Of a DNA stretch of 64,000 bases, positions 53,174 to 62,934 are shown piece after piece. This DNA is from an uncultured Lachnospiraceae bacterium (GTDB taxonomy: Bacteria; Bacillota; Clostridia; Lachnospirales; Lachnospiraceae). The notes under the pieces are model-generated. The model did not search any database. It had not been told where the DNA came from and saw only the letters and a list, made by a program, of their open reading frames with translations. Position numbers and translations under genes: made by a program. Location: positions 124,001-188,000 of the forward strand of contig CAMNXA010000001.1 in the NCBI GenBank assembly GCA_946566685.1, in the 5' to 3' direction. Numbering within the stretch: position 1 is the stretch's first letter; each line of letters opens with the position of its first letter.

Positions 53174-54169
53174 CTAATGCCTCCCCACCCCCATCTTCCA
53201 CCCATGCACCACCCTGACCATCTTCGGCGCAATAGTAAGCAACACCAAATACCCCTTATTCTTCTTCGTCAAATAAGGATTCGTCACCGTATCATACAGA
53301 TGCCCCCGCAGATACTTTTTCACCTTCTGATAAAAGACATTATCCCCTCTCATCTGCGATACCGGCACATGCAGCATATAGTCCAGCCTCTGAAACAGAC
53401 CAAACCGGACCGCATAAACATGCAAAGCAGGATACTTCCTGTCCACCAGTTCCTGTATCCTGTCCGCGTTGTCCACAATATCTAAAAAAACCCGTGAAAA
53501 GCTGTCCTTCGTCTTCTTACGGGTGGTACTCTCTTTTCTGCACACCACATGATATCCCTGCTCGGGCAGGATCACGATTCCCTCAATCTCCTGCAAAAGT
53601 TCCACCAGAAGTCTGAAATCCTCATTCAGTTCTCCCTCCGGAAACTGGTGTCCCTCCATAAGTTCTTTCTTTAACAACTTAGTACAGAAAGAACAATCGC
53701 CCCGGTGCATCAGGAGTTCCTTCACAAACGTCTGCGCTTCGCAAAACTGTACCTGCTCCGGCGGCATACACACGTCCGGCAGACGCCTGCCCTCTTCATC
53801 CACTTCATCCCTGGAAATCTGCGCCACCGGGCAGTCCCTCTCAGTAAGCGCCTTCATCAACTTCTCATAAACATAGGGCTCGATATAGTCATCGCTGTCC
53901 ACAAAGCCCAGAAACTCACCGGAAGCCAGCTTGATACCGACATTGCGGGCTGAGGAGGCACCGCCGTTTTTTTTATGGTACGTGCGGATACGGTAATCCT
54001 GTTTGGCCAGCTGTTCACACAATCTGTCCGTCCCATCCGTGGAGCCGTCATCGATCAGAAGGATTTCCAGATCAGAATAGGTCTGCGCACAGATAGACTT
54101 TACGCACTTTTCCAGACAATCTATGGAATTATATACCGGTACGATGACGCTGATTTTTTGAGTATCCAT
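53174..54169 (-). CDS. GT2 glycosyltransferase
   Basis: The protein has 331 residues. The GT-A domain is complete: ISVIVPVYNSIDCLEKCVKS, LIDDGSTDGTDRL, NGGASSARNVGIK and FVDSDDYIEPYVYE. The C-terminal half is helical without membrane spans and is close in kind to CpsI/EpsJ-type transferases. It is the last gene of the operon starting at 63867. GGGG lies ten bases before the ATG. Sugar specificity unknown. Confidence 0.9.
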   Translation of the reverse strand: MDTQKISVIVPVYNSIDCLEKCVKSICAQTYSDLEILLIDDGSTDGTDRLCEQLAKQDYRIRTYHKKNGGASSARNVGIKLASGEFLGFVDSDDYIEPYVYEKLMKALTERDCPVAQISRDEVDEEGRRLPDVCMPPEQVQFCEAQTFVKELLMHRGDCSFCTKLLKKELMEGHQFPEGELNEDFRLLVELLQEIEGIVILPEQGYHVVCRKESTTRKKTKDSFSRVFLDIVDNADRIQELVDRKYPALHVYAVRFGLFQRLDYMLHVPVSQMRGDNVFYQKVKKYLRGHLYDTVTNPYLTKKNKGYLVLLTIAPKMVRVVHGWKMGVGRH

Positions 54170-54196
54170 TGCCCTGCTTCCCCTTTTTCTCTTTCC

Positions 54197-55384
54197 TTAT
54201 CTTACCTCTCCCTGCATCATCGCCCGGTACATCTTCCCCGGCGCCGTTACAGGAGCTATGCTTAAGGGGCCTTCCGGCTCCGGTTCTATCACACCTTGCT
54301 GTAACCCCTCCACAAACCGCAGAAGCGCCTGGGCCGCATGTTCTGCGTTCCACATGTCGCGGATGGTCTCATAAGCTGCAAGGCCCATCTGCTTTCGCTT
54401 CTCCCAGTTGGCAAATAGATCCAGCACTAATTCTTCCATCTTATCATAATTATCCTGCGGATAAACCAGACCGTTTATTCCATGTCTGATCAGATAGGGC
54501 GCCGCCCCCACCTGGGCATTGACCACTTCCACGCAGCCGCTGTTCATGCCCTCATTGACCACGGCTCCCCAGCCTTCCAGATAATTGCTGGTAAAAAGAT
54601 GAATGTGACACCTCTCCATCACATCCCGCACCTTCTCAGGCTGTGTATAGCCATAAAATACAAAAGATTCCGTGAGGCCGGCGCTTTCCACATCACGCCG
54701 AAGTACCGGCTCCAATTCTCCATCTCCCAACATATGAATCTTACAGGCATATCCTTTTTCCCGCAAAACCCTGGCCAGCCGCACCACGTATTCCGGGTGT
54801 TTCAAGGGAATAAACCGCCCTGCCCAGACAATCTGAAGCACCCCGTCCTGCGGTTTTAAGGCCGCGAATTCTTCCTCTGTATAAGTACGAAGCCTTGTGA
54901 AATAACCCCATTTAAACAGTTTGTCCGGATAGGCGCCAATCAGGTGAAAATCCGAAGCCGCATAGGCACCGGCACAGAGCATACATACATTCTGTCTGCG
55001 GTATCTGATATGCTCCCTATATTTCGCCGCAAGTCCCCGGGGCGACACCATCTTCCACTGTCCCTCCCGATAAAGCCGTTCGCTCACCCGAAGGGTCGTC
55101 TTGCCCGATAGCAGTCTGGGTTCCACGATATCTTCCCGGCCGGTCCATCCAAAGAGCACCACATCGCTCTCCATAATCTTCTTTTGACATTCATATTCTT
55201 TCTCATAGAGGCACTCCACATAAGAAATCTCCTCCACATTCACACTCCAGCCCATTTCCACGCGCTCTTTTTCCATAGGCATGGTCTGGATAAAAGTAAA
55301 ATCCTCCCCCAGCTGCGCATACAAAGCCTCGCACAGCGGAATCTGATGATGATTGATATAGTTAGATACAAAGGTAAAGGTCAT
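54197..55384 (-). CDS. GT4 glycosyltransferase
   Basis: The protein has 395 residues. The N-terminal domain starts TFTFVSNYINHHQIPLCEAL. The donor domain has IVWAGRFIPLKHPEYVVRLA, FYGYTQPEKV and SNYLEGWGAVVNEGMNSG, with the E-x7-E pair of GT4 enzymes. GGGAG lies eight bases before the ATG, which overlaps the upstream stop by four bases (ATGA). A Pro/Glu-rich tail of about 25 residues ends the protein. Confidence 0.88.
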   Translation of the reverse strand: MTFTFVSNYINHHQIPLCEALYAQLGEDFTFIQTMPMEKERVEMGWSVNVEEISYVECLYEKEYECQKKIMESDVVLFGWTGREDIVEPRLLSGKTTLRVSERLYREGQWKMVSPRGLAAKYREHIRYRRQNVCMLCAGAYAASDFHLIGAYPDKLFKWGYFTRLRTYTEEEFAALKPQDGVLQIVWAGRFIPLKHPEYVVRLARVLREKGYACKIHMLGDGELEPVLRRDVESAGLTESFVFYGYTQPEKVRDVMERCHIHLFTSNYLEGWGAVVNEGMNSGCVEVVNAQVGAAPYLIRHGINGLVYPQDNYDKMEELVLDLFANWEKRKQMGLAAYETIRDMWNAEHAAQALLRFVEGLQQGVIEPEPEGPLSIAPVTAPGKMYRAMMQGEVR

Positions 55385-56667
55385 TCTGACATCTCCCTGT
55401 AAATGCGCATCAGACGGTAATAATTCTGGTCTGCATCATGATTGACGCGCGCATGTTTTCTGGCATTATCGGAGAGACGTTCCACAATTGCCTCCTTGGT
55501 GAAAATCTCAATGATACTGTCAGCCAGCGCATCCACATCCCCCGGCGGATAGAGGAAGCCGTCCCCGCCATCCGTCAAAAGGTTATGTATGCCGCCCACG
55601 TTCGCCGCCACACAGGGCACACCCAAAAGCATGGCCTCGCCCACAGAATTGGGAGAGTTCTCCAGTGCAGACGGGCAGACGAACACATGGCAGCTTAGGT
55701 ACTGCTCTTTCATTTCCTCCGCACCGATGCGCCCCAGCATATGAATTTTCTCTTCCAGATGATTCTCTTTGATCAGTTTCTTTAAATATTTGCCATAAGC
55801 CGGAAGTTTCAGCACATCTTCCCAGGTTTCCGCCCGCAGGATATTGCTTCCCGCCACATAAACCTCCGCATCCGGAAACTGTTCCAAAATCTTCGGCATC
55901 GCCTTTAACAGATAATGGAAGCCTTTTAACGGATAGTCACCCTGGCTTAAGAAAATACGATAGGACTGGCAGGTGCTGCTCTTCCACCTGTCACGATAAA
56001 ATACACTGCGCAACGTCTCATTCAGGAAATGATAGACCGCGTCCGGATTGATCTTGGCCGTCTCCGCATGGTCAAAATCTGTCCGTCCCGCAATATGCTT
56101 CACCCGCTTGATAGCCTCAATCTCGTACTCACCGCGCTTTTCAAATTTCTTTTGCTGCTGCCGCAGACTGTCCTTTCTGATCATATCGCGGAATGTGGTC
56201 TGTCTTTGTACCTTCATCGGCAGATCCGCCATATAAACTTTGGCACAGGCGGACACCAGCCCCTGGATCCCGATCAGCGTCCGCTCCGGCTGGTCAAAAA
56301 CCTTGACCGCCGCAAGCGCATGAGGAAACTCCGTGCCAAACACATGCAGAAGATCCGGTTTATAATCATCTATGATCAGCTTGAAAAAGGCTTCTAATTC
56401 CACATCATAATTTTCCGGTGTATTCAGATTTTCCACAAACGCATAGCAGTGGCAGGAAATGTTCTCTCCCAGCTGCATGACCTGGTCAAAGGCGCCCAGG
56501 GATTCATCCACCGGAAAGGCAATCCCCAGTTCAATACGATTTCTGTCCTGTTCCATGATCACTCTGTCTAACAGGCCGCTGAGCCACCCTTCCCGATTAC
56601 TGTAAGGGAGGTTTAAGCGTTTGGCAATTACCGGCAGCATAATATTACACACCCATAAGATTTTCAT
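55381..56667 (-). CDS. GT4 glycosyltransferase
   Basis: The protein has 428 residues from ATG 56667 (GGAGG six bases upstream). It starts MKILWVCNIMLPVIAKRLN and has PDLLHVFGTEFPHALA, then the donor domain YRIFLSQGDYPLKGFHYLL, EVYVAGSN, CPSALENSPNSVGEAMLLG and GDGFLYPPGDVDAL. The SALENSPNSVGEAM motif places it among GT4 enzymes like those of EPS clusters. It would add one residue of the repeat unit. Confidence 0.9.
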   Translation of the reverse strand: MKILWVCNIMLPVIAKRLNLPYSNREGWLSGLLDRVIMEQDRNRIELGIAFPVDESLGAFDQVMQLGENISCHCYAFVENLNTPENYDVELEAFFKLIIDDYKPDLLHVFGTEFPHALAAVKVFDQPERTLIGIQGLVSACAKVYMADLPMKVQRQTTFRDMIRKDSLRQQQKKFEKRGEYEIEAIKRVKHIAGRTDFDHAETAKINPDAVYHFLNETLRSVFYRDRWKSSTCQSYRIFLSQGDYPLKGFHYLLKAMPKILEQFPDAEVYVAGSNILRAETWEDVLKLPAYGKYLKKLIKENHLEEKIHMLGRIGAEEMKEQYLSCHVFVCPSALENSPNSVGEAMLLGVPCVAANVGGIHNLLTDGGDGFLYPPGDVDALADSIIEIFTKEAIVERLSDNARKHARVNHDADQNYYRLMRIYREMSE

Positions 56668-56699
56668 ATGTTCCTCCATTCTGAAGCAGCAGATTTTCA

Positions 56700-57590
56700 T
56701 TATCGCTTCTTTCCAGATATTCTTCTGTAGACCTCATATACCTTTCTCTTACATGTCTGATACATCCCAGCCGTCACCGGACTGCGCGCCAGATATGTCC
56801 TCACCGGGGCAAGGGTTATCATCATTAGCAAACGATATTTCGTCACTTTAGAAGCCGGCATGTATTTCCTTACGATTTGTCTGTGCTCCTTCGCAGATAT
56901 TCGGATATTTTCCCCTGTCTCCGAAAATCCCCCGCCCTCGTAAGAAGCCACCGTCACCGGCAGATACACAGTATGCGCCCTCGCTTTATAAAAACACCAC
57001 AGGAAATGTTCATAATCGGCACGAACCAGGTAGCCGGTATCAAACCCGCGGGATGCGAAGAGCTTTCTGTCATAAAAGCAGGCCTGATGACAGGGTACAT
57101 TTCGATAGCAGCCAAAATCATCCATCCTGGGATTCGACTGCACCAGGGCGCCGGTCATCCGCTCCCGGATATTGCCATAGAAAAGTAACGGCCTGCTCAC
57201 ATCGCGCTCCGCCTCTGCCTTACGGCCATGCAGGCTTTTTTCCGCTTTGCATTTATATTCTTCTATCAGCCTCTTTACCTTGAAAAGCACATCTTCCTGA
57301 TAAAAGTAATCCCCACAATTTAAGAATAAAATGTACTCTCCGGACGCATGCTTTACTGCCTGGTTCATAGAATCGTATATCCCGCTGTCCTTTTCCTGGT
57401 AAATCCTGCATCGTCCACTTTTCATGGGTAACTTTCCTGATGCGATCAGTTCCTCCACCGAACCATCCGTTGAACCGCCGTCCTTGACGATAATCTCATA
57501 GTCATCTTCCGTCTGATCCAGGATACTTTTTACCGTCTTATGCAGTTTTTCCCCTTCATTGAGACAGACTACAATAATACTGAATGTCAT
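56700..57590 (-). CDS. GT2 glycosyltransferase
   Basis: The protein has 296 residues. TFSIIVVCLNEGEKLHKTVK, VKDGGSTDGSVEEL, EKDSGIYDSMNQAVKHASGE and FLNCGDYFYQED identify the WcaA/EpsE-like GT2 branch, in which the metal site reads N-C-G-D rather than D-x-D. VRADYEHFLWCFYK is the acceptor-side acidic motif. The basic C-terminus may contact the membrane. It lies 32 bases before the next GT4 gene. Confidence 0.88.
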   Translation of the reverse strand: MTFSIIVVCLNEGEKLHKTVKSILDQTEDDYEIIVKDGGSTDGSVEELIASGKLPMKSGRCRIYQEKDSGIYDSMNQAVKHASGEYILFLNCGDYFYQEDVLFKVKRLIEEYKCKAEKSLHGRKAEAERDVSRPLLFYGNIRERMTGALVQSNPRMDDFGCYRNVPCHQACFYDRKLFASRGFDTGYLVRADYEHFLWCFYKARAHTVYLPVTVASYEGGGFSETGENIRISAKEHRQIVRKYMPASKVTKYRLLMMITLAPVRTYLARSPVTAGMYQTCKRKVYEVYRRISGKKR

Positions 57591-57691
57591 AACAATTCAT
57601 TCCCCGATTGATAATAAGTTTTCCCAAAGCCCAATTCCCGGAACCTATCCATTCCTTCTCTTATGACATGACAGTTAATTTGACATGACGA

Positions 57692-58816
57692 TCAATTCAT
57701 GTCCGACAGAATATTGACCATATCATGGAAGAAAAAACTCTTGTACGGCAGGATAAGCACCCCATCATTCGATGCCCTGCTTAAATACATCACAAAGTAT
57801 AACATTGCCGCCAGGATCACGCCCAGACGAAGTACCTTTCTCCACCGTCTGTCCGCAATCTGTCCGAGTAACATCGGCAGAAACAATATCTGGCTCACCG
57901 TCAGATAATAACCGATACGGGAAATAATCGGCAAAAAGGAGCAGAATACATACAGCACCAGTCCTCCCAGATTCAGATAAAAATAGAACCAGAACCGTCT
58001 CCTTTGGAAAACAGAATCCCCCTGCCTTTTATTCACCAACTTCACAATCCCTGCAAATACAAGGACCGCCGCACAGCGCAGGATATTAATATAACTTGTG
58101 CCGCCTTCCAGATATTCCGTATCTTCATAGGTAGGATAGAGAAACACCACCACCTTAAGATAAAAGTCCTGTAGGAACAAAAAAGTGGTACAAAAAAGCG
58201 CCGCCAACGCAAGCTGCCACTTCTTCCAGGGCAGGGATGCCAGGATATAGAGAGGAATCACCACCAGCAGAGACTTATGAAAGGTGGAACCAAAAAGCAC
58301 CAGCACAATGAATCTTCCCCACTGTCTGCGGAGCACAAACTTCATGGCATAAAGCGCAATGGCCAATGCCAGATAATAGCGTACCGTGCTGAACGTCTGA
58401 AAATAATAGCCCAGCGCCATGAAAAGAAAGAAGGTGAGCGGGAAATCGTCACTCCCCTCATACATTGCCAGCAAAAACAAAAACACCGTTACAAAAGCAT
58501 AGAAAGCAAACACCAACAGAAAATTTTCAAATCCTGAAAGGCCATAGATGATCTTCACCATCAGGTTAAAGCCAATCTCCGTAGGCACATAGGAATCACA
58601 GTTGACCAGATGCATGAACTCCACATACTTGGCATAGTCATTGCCCACATTAATCCTGGCCGCAGACAGGGCAAAGAGGATGACAAAGATGCCCGTCAGG
58701 CAGACGCGGTTGCACATCTGCTGCCTGGTCACGTTATACGGTTGTGTGGCCGGGTGATTGTTCACAAACCCCGCAAGCAGCACCGTGACGGCTGCCACCG
58801 TGATGTATAAGATCAT
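57692..58816 (-). CDS. EpsG-family polysaccharide polymerase-like membrane protein
   Basis: The protein has 374 residues from ATG 58816 (AAGGA eight bases upstream), which overlaps the upstream stop by four bases. It has about ten helices. SAARINVGNDYAKYVEF after the second helix, with GNDY, is the EpsG signature, as is YYLALAIALYAMKFVL later. EpsG-type proteins are thought to polymerise exopolysaccharide repeat units (Wzy function). It sits in the operon with the initiating transferase and Wzz-type protein, so it probably polymerises the product of this operon. Confidence 0.85.
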   Translation of the reverse strand: MILYITVAAVTVLLAGFVNNHPATQPYNVTRQQMCNRVCLTGIFVILFALSAARINVGNDYAKYVEFMHLVNCDSYVPTEIGFNLMVKIIYGLSGFENFLLVFAFYAFVTVFLFLLAMYEGSDDFPLTFFLFMALGYYFQTFSTVRYYLALAIALYAMKFVLRRQWGRFIVLVLFGSTFHKSLLVVIPLYILASLPWKKWQLALAALFCTTFLFLQDFYLKVVVFLYPTYEDTEYLEGGTSYINILRCAAVLVFAGIVKLVNKRQGDSVFQRRRFWFYFYLNLGGLVLYVFCSFLPIISRIGYYLTVSQILFLPMLLGQIADRRWRKVLRLGVILAAMLYFVMYLSRASNDGVLILPYKSFFFHDMVNILSDMN

Positions 58817-59595
58817 TGTCTTTTTCCTTCTCTGATTCCGGCCCGCATCAGGGCAAACGCCTTCTGAAGCGGAATTTCCCCGCACATCTGCTGCCTGTGC
58901 ACCCACAGGAAACGAAATGACAACAAAAGCGCCATTTTTCCGTACAGGAAATGATAAAGCACGCCTCTGTCCCTAAAGAATTTTTCATGGTAACCGCTAA
59001 ACCAGGTAGATTCCCTCTCTATTTCTTCCCCGATACAGACCGTATGTGCATAAATCTTAAGCCCGGCTTTAAGACAATCCCTCAGAAACAGACTGTCTTC
59101 CCCGTTGCTGTATTTCGCACCGCCGCCAAATAACACCGAATAGTATACATTGGCCCGGCGAAGTGCGTCTCGTTTCGCCGTAATACTATAAGCCGGATAC
59201 CGCCCATAATTGCGATAAGTAACCCGATGGATATCTTCATTCCAGTAGGTTCTGCGGGTCGGTGCGACTTTTACATTGACTAAGATCATGTCCGCGTCAG
59301 GCAGTTCCTGATAAGCCCCCAGAATTCTTTTCTCATAATCATCTGCCAGCACTATATCTTCATCAGCAAAAAGACAGATATCCCCCTTTGCGTGGAGCAG
59401 GGCTGTGTTGCGGCTTAGTCCCACCCCCCGTTCCGGCATGGAGAAGCACTTTACCGTCCCATTAGATACCGGTATTTGCGCATAATCATACCGGCCGCAC
59501 TGGTTGACGAGTACCGCGTCCGTGTGTATATTCATTTTTGCCACAAGTTCTGTCAGGTTTTGTTCCACCGCAGAAGCGAGCACTTCAATCTTCAT
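58813..59595 (-). CDS. GT-A fold glycosyltransferase (GT2-like)
   Basis: The protein has 260 residues. Motifs are VKCFSMPERGVGLSRNTALL, CLFADEDIVLADDYE (acidic metal site) and FGGGAKYSNGEDSLFLRDCL, all typical of a compact GT2 subgroup seen in Firmicute EPS loci. It lacks membrane helices. Its stop overlaps the start of the EpsG gene, pointing to translational coupling. Which sugar it transfers cannot be read. Confidence 0.8.
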   Translation of the reverse strand: MKIEVLASAVEQNLTELVAKMNIHTDAVLVNQCGRYDYAQIPVSNGTVKCFSMPERGVGLSRNTALLHAKGDICLFADEDIVLADDYEKRILGAYQELPDADMILVNVKVAPTRRTYWNEDIHRVTYRNYGRYPAYSITAKRDALRRANVYYSVLFGGGAKYSNGEDSLFLRDCLKAGLKIYAHTVCIGEEIERESTWFSGYHEKFFRDRGVLYHFLYGKMALLLSFRFLWVHRQQMCGEIPLQKAFALMRAGIREGKRQ

Positions 59596-59673
59596 ACCTG
59601 TTCCATTTCCATTCTACTGATATCCTCGCAGTCCCAATCCTGTTAACTATCCGTGTCACCACTTTGATGCACT

Positions 59674-60630
59674 CTATCCGTAATACCTGCGCAAAAATTT
59701 CTCATCCGTGTCCCGTATCGCTATCCCGCATACATTACACTCCTGTGCCGTAAGCTGCTCCAATAGATAAGATAAATAAGTCCCCTGCATTTTCCCATAG
59801 GGTACGGTCAACACCACACCATCTGCCCCGCGCAGTTCCTCCAGCTTCTCGCCCTGCAAAGCCGCCTTTTGTACCACATCATAAACCTGAATGTTGCCAA
59901 ACCGCTCTTTGAGATACGCTATATGATTTTCATAATCTTTCTCAAAGACATCTCCAGCCGAAAGATATCCCGAAAATGACAAATTTGTCACTTTTTTCAC
60001 ATCACTGACAACCATGATCCGGTCATCCATCACATAATATAAATTTACAGCAAGCAAAGATAACGCTAACCCGATCAGCAGTCCCACAAGCACAGCCTGG
60101 GCCATCCTCGAATCCGCCACCACCATCTTCGCCTGGGTAGTCTGGATTGTCTGAACCTCTATAAATTCTTTCGCCTGGTCCCCATAAGTCTCAAGCGCCC
60201 GGTCCGTGGCTGCCAGAATCGCATCTGTCCGCTCTGCATTGTGGGTAGTGATCGTCACCGTAAGCAGCCTTAAATCTGAAAGAATGGTAGCCTCCGTAGC
60301 CGCCATCACTTCTTCCCTGCTGTAATCCGCAGACAGATTTGCCATCGTCAGATCAAGAATGGGATCCGTCACCATCAGATCATTCCAGGTATACCCATTA
60401 TATTCCTGATAAATCTCTCCAGTCTCATCCGCCGCAAAGTCCAGATAAATCTTGGAAAAGGCGCTGTACTCCCTTTCTGATTCGGGAACCGTCCGCACCA
60501 CTGTATACACCAGGGCGCCAAGCAGGGCGCCGAGTACTGCCGCAGCTACAATAAGCGGTATCTTTTTGAACAGACAGAGCATATATTTTTTCATATCCAT
60601 GCCGACATCGGCATAACGTATTTCCTTCAT
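59674..60630 (-). CDS. Wzz/YveK-type chain-length determinant protein
   Basis: The protein has 318 residues. Two helices, about 24-46 (LIVAAAVLGALLGALVYTVV) and 178-200, flank an extracytoplasmic domain with the Wzz pattern. A cytoplasmic C-terminal part of about 110 residues follows with strands resembling a P-loop kinase fold (VYDVVQKAAL, GVVLTVPYGKMQG) but no Walker A motif. It would set polysaccharide chain length. A BY-kinase and phosphatase usually found with such proteins are not present in this window. The ATG follows the upstream stop by one base. Confidence 0.82.
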   Translation of the reverse strand: MKEIRYADVGMDMKKYMLCLFKKIPLIVAAAVLGALLGALVYTVVRTVPESEREYSAFSKIYLDFAADETGEIYQEYNGYTWNDLMVTDPILDLTMANLSADYSREEVMAATEATILSDLRLLTVTITTHNAERTDAILAATDRALETYGDQAKEFIEVQTIQTTQAKMVVADSRMAQAVLVGLLIGLALSLLAVNLYYVMDDRIMVVSDVKKVTNLSFSGYLSAGDVFEKDYENHIAYLKERFGNIQVYDVVQKAALQGEKLEELRGADGVVLTVPYGKMQGTYLSYLLEQLTAQECNVCGIAIRDTDEKFLRRYYG

Positions 60631-60631
60631 G

Positions 60632-62038
60632 TTACTGACGTTCTCCCATCTCCTGTGCAGACTCGTTCTTCAAAGCCGTAGTCTGCGTGCTGGACACGCC
60701 CTCCGTGCTCTCCGGCTTGATCAATATTTTCAGCGTGAGCAGCATCAATTTCAGATCCAGCCAGAAAGAATACTGCTCAATATAGGTCAAATCCAATTTC
60801 AGCTTATCATAGGGTGTCGTGTTATATTTTCCATAAACCTGTGCATACCCCGCAAGCCCTGCTTTCACCTTCATACGAAATGAGAACTCCGGCATCTCCT
60901 CCATATACTGGTCGATGATCTCCGGCCGCTCCGGTCTCGGCCCGATAAAGGACATATCCCCTTTCAGGATATTGATCAGCTGCGGCAGTTCGTCAATCCT
61001 TGTCATACGGATAAACTTTCCTACCGGCGTGATGCGGGAATCGTTCTTCGCCGCCAGTCTGGCCACACCGTCCTTCTCCGCATCCACCTTCATACTCCTG
61101 AATTTCAGAATATAAAATTCCTTCCGATCCTGTGTGCAGCGGATCTGCTTATAAAGCACCGGGCCGCCGTCATATGCCTTGATCAGGATTGCTGTGATCA
61201 GCATGAACGGAGAAGCGATGATCAGAAGAAGTACCGAACAGATCAGATCCACCGCCCGCTTCGCCATACGCTGCTCCACCTTAAGCGCATACTCCCTGGT
61301 CATATAAAGCGGGGTATCAAACAGATGCAGCTGATCGGCTCCCTTGATCAGCACATCCGATATCTTGGGCATGGTATAAACGCGGATAGAACGGCTATAG
61401 CAGTACTTTAACAGCAGATTCCTGTCCGTGGCGGAAATATCCCACAATACCACAGCCCCATAATCACCAACGACTTCCTTTTTAACAGCTTCCATTCCCT
61501 CTGCAATATTGATACATTTCGCAATCTTATACTTGTCCCTTCTGGACTCAAATTTTGCAATAATATCGTCAATAGGCCTCTCTCCGTGAACGATCAGAAT
61601 GTCCCGGGGCGGAAAAGCCTTATAATAACAAAAGTTACAGATAAATACCCAAACGGCAGAAAAAATCGTCTGTATCAGCATCGTCCATGCAATGGGTTCC
61701 ACCTTCACCACCCAGTTGGCCATCAGCGATATCTGAAAATAGGAAATGATATTCACAAACAAAAGCGAGAAAAACTCTGAGATCAGGACATCAATCGGTT
61801 TCAGATACCCTACCTTAAGTGCGCCATACGTATTGGCAAAGAAAAACAGCAGCACAAAATAGATTCCCAAAATCAATACATGCCCTTTAAAGTAATATTT
61901 GAAGTTCCTGTGATACCGCAGGAACGGATAATATTCCTCAAACCAGAAATAAGCATAAATAGCCGTATGAAAGAGCAGCCCGACAAAAGAAAGCTGCAAC
62001 ACAATAAATCTTGTCAGTGTTTTTATCCGTTGTCTCAT
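60632..62038 (-). CDS. Initiating undecaprenyl-phosphate sugar phosphotransferase (WbaP/EpsE-type polyprenyl glycosylphosphotransferase)
   Basis: The protein has 468 residues. Four to five N-terminal helices (1-150), a Rossmann-like cytoplasmic region, then a catalytic domain from about residue 255: KRAVDLICSVLLLIIASPFM (re-entrant helix), FYILKFRSMKVDAE, RIDELPQLINILKGDMSFIG (catalytic D-E pair) and PRPERPEI. It transfers a sugar-1-phosphate from a UDP-sugar to undecaprenyl phosphate, the first step of the repeat unit. GAGGG is six bases before the ATG. It is the only initiating transferase in the window, so the region E cluster either shares it or uses one outside. Confidence 0.92.
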   Translation of the reverse strand: MRQRIKTLTRFIVLQLSFVGLLFHTAIYAYFWFEEYYPFLRYHRNFKYYFKGHVLILGIYFVLLFFFANTYGALKVGYLKPIDVLISEFFSLLFVNIISYFQISLMANWVVKVEPIAWTMLIQTIFSAVWVFICNFCYYKAFPPRDILIVHGERPIDDIIAKFESRRDKYKIAKCINIAEGMEAVKKEVVGDYGAVVLWDISATDRNLLLKYCYSRSIRVYTMPKISDVLIKGADQLHLFDTPLYMTREYALKVEQRMAKRAVDLICSVLLLIIASPFMLITAILIKAYDGGPVLYKQIRCTQDRKEFYILKFRSMKVDAEKDGVARLAAKNDSRITPVGKFIRMTRIDELPQLINILKGDMSFIGPRPERPEIIDQYMEEMPEFSFRMKVKAGLAGYAQVYGKYNTTPYDKLKLDLTYIEQYSFWLDLKLMLLTLKILIKPESTEGVSSTQTTALKNESAQEMGERQ

Positions 62039-62054
62039 AACAATCCCTCTAACT

Positions 62055-62876
62055 CTAAATCCGTCTTACAGTCGCCCTGTAGGCCCAGAATACAAAATAA
62101 AATGCACTGGCCGCCACAGACAATCCCTCCTGCCTGCGGTAAAGATTCCAGATCCGTTTCACCGCCTTAAACTTATTGGACGAAAGAGACTTCGCCGGCC
62201 GGCGGTAGATCGCAAGCACCTCATCAAGCCCATATGCTGTATGTCCCCCTCTCAGGATCTGCCACCAGGTGGCTGTGTCCTCACTGGGAACTGCCGGCAT
62301 CCGGATCAGCGTATCCTGAATGATTTTCCGATCAATCAGCACCGTTGTGGTAAAGATAACCGTTCTGGATAACGCCTTATGATAAGTCAGCTGCGGCGGC
62401 ACATGGACTACCTTTCCTGTAGGCTGTCCTGCCTCATCCCCAAATTCATAAGCGCTGAATACAAACCCTGCCTGTTTCTCTTCCATAAAGGCAAGTTCCT
62501 TTGTCAGCTTGTCCGCAAACCAGATATCATCGGCATCCAGAAATGCAATATATCTGCCTGCGGCCACCGAAAGCCCTGTGTTTCTTGCCTTTGCCGCACC
62601 TTCATTATTCCTTTTACAGATAAGAAGGATACGCCTTCTGTCATCCCATTGATATTCCTCGATTCGTTCTGCCTCTTCCGGAATATCTTTGATGCTATGA
62701 TGCGGGTACGCGGCAAGCGCCTCTTCAATCGCTTTCACACTCCCGTCATCAGATCTGTCGTCCACAAGCAGCAGTTCCCAGTTCTCCCAGGTCTGCCGTC
62801 TCACCATCTCAATCGTCTGTGCTATATAAAGCTGTGCCCGATACACCGGCACGATAATACTGACTAAACCGCTCAT
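62055..62876 (-). CDS. GT2 glycosyltransferase
   Basis: The protein has 273 residues from ATG 62876 (GGAGG five bases upstream); longer starts at 62888 and 62942 are open. LVSIIVPVYRAQLYIAQTIE, VDDRSDDGSVKAI, NNEGAAKARNTGLSVAAGRY and FLDADDIWFADKLTKE are GT2 motifs. PSEDTATWWQILRGG is typical of the branch annotated as teichuronic or capsular transferases. It lies 16 bases before the initiating transferase gene. Confidence 0.9.
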   Translation of the reverse strand: MSGLVSIIVPVYRAQLYIAQTIEMVRRQTWENWELLLVDDRSDDGSVKAIEEALAAYPHHSIKDIPEEAERIEEYQWDDRRRILLICKRNNEGAAKARNTGLSVAAGRYIAFLDADDIWFADKLTKELAFMEEKQAGFVFSAYEFGDEAGQPTGKVVHVPPQLTYHKALSRTVIFTTTVLIDRKIIQDTLIRMPAVPSEDTATWWQILRGGHTAYGLDEVLAIYRRPAKSLSSNKFKAVKRIWNLYRRQEGLSVAASAFYFVFWAYRATVRRI

Positions 62877-62934
62877 GCCATCCTCCATATCAGAGAATCT
62901 TCTCCATCTGTTTCTCCATGTCAGAGCAGCTTCC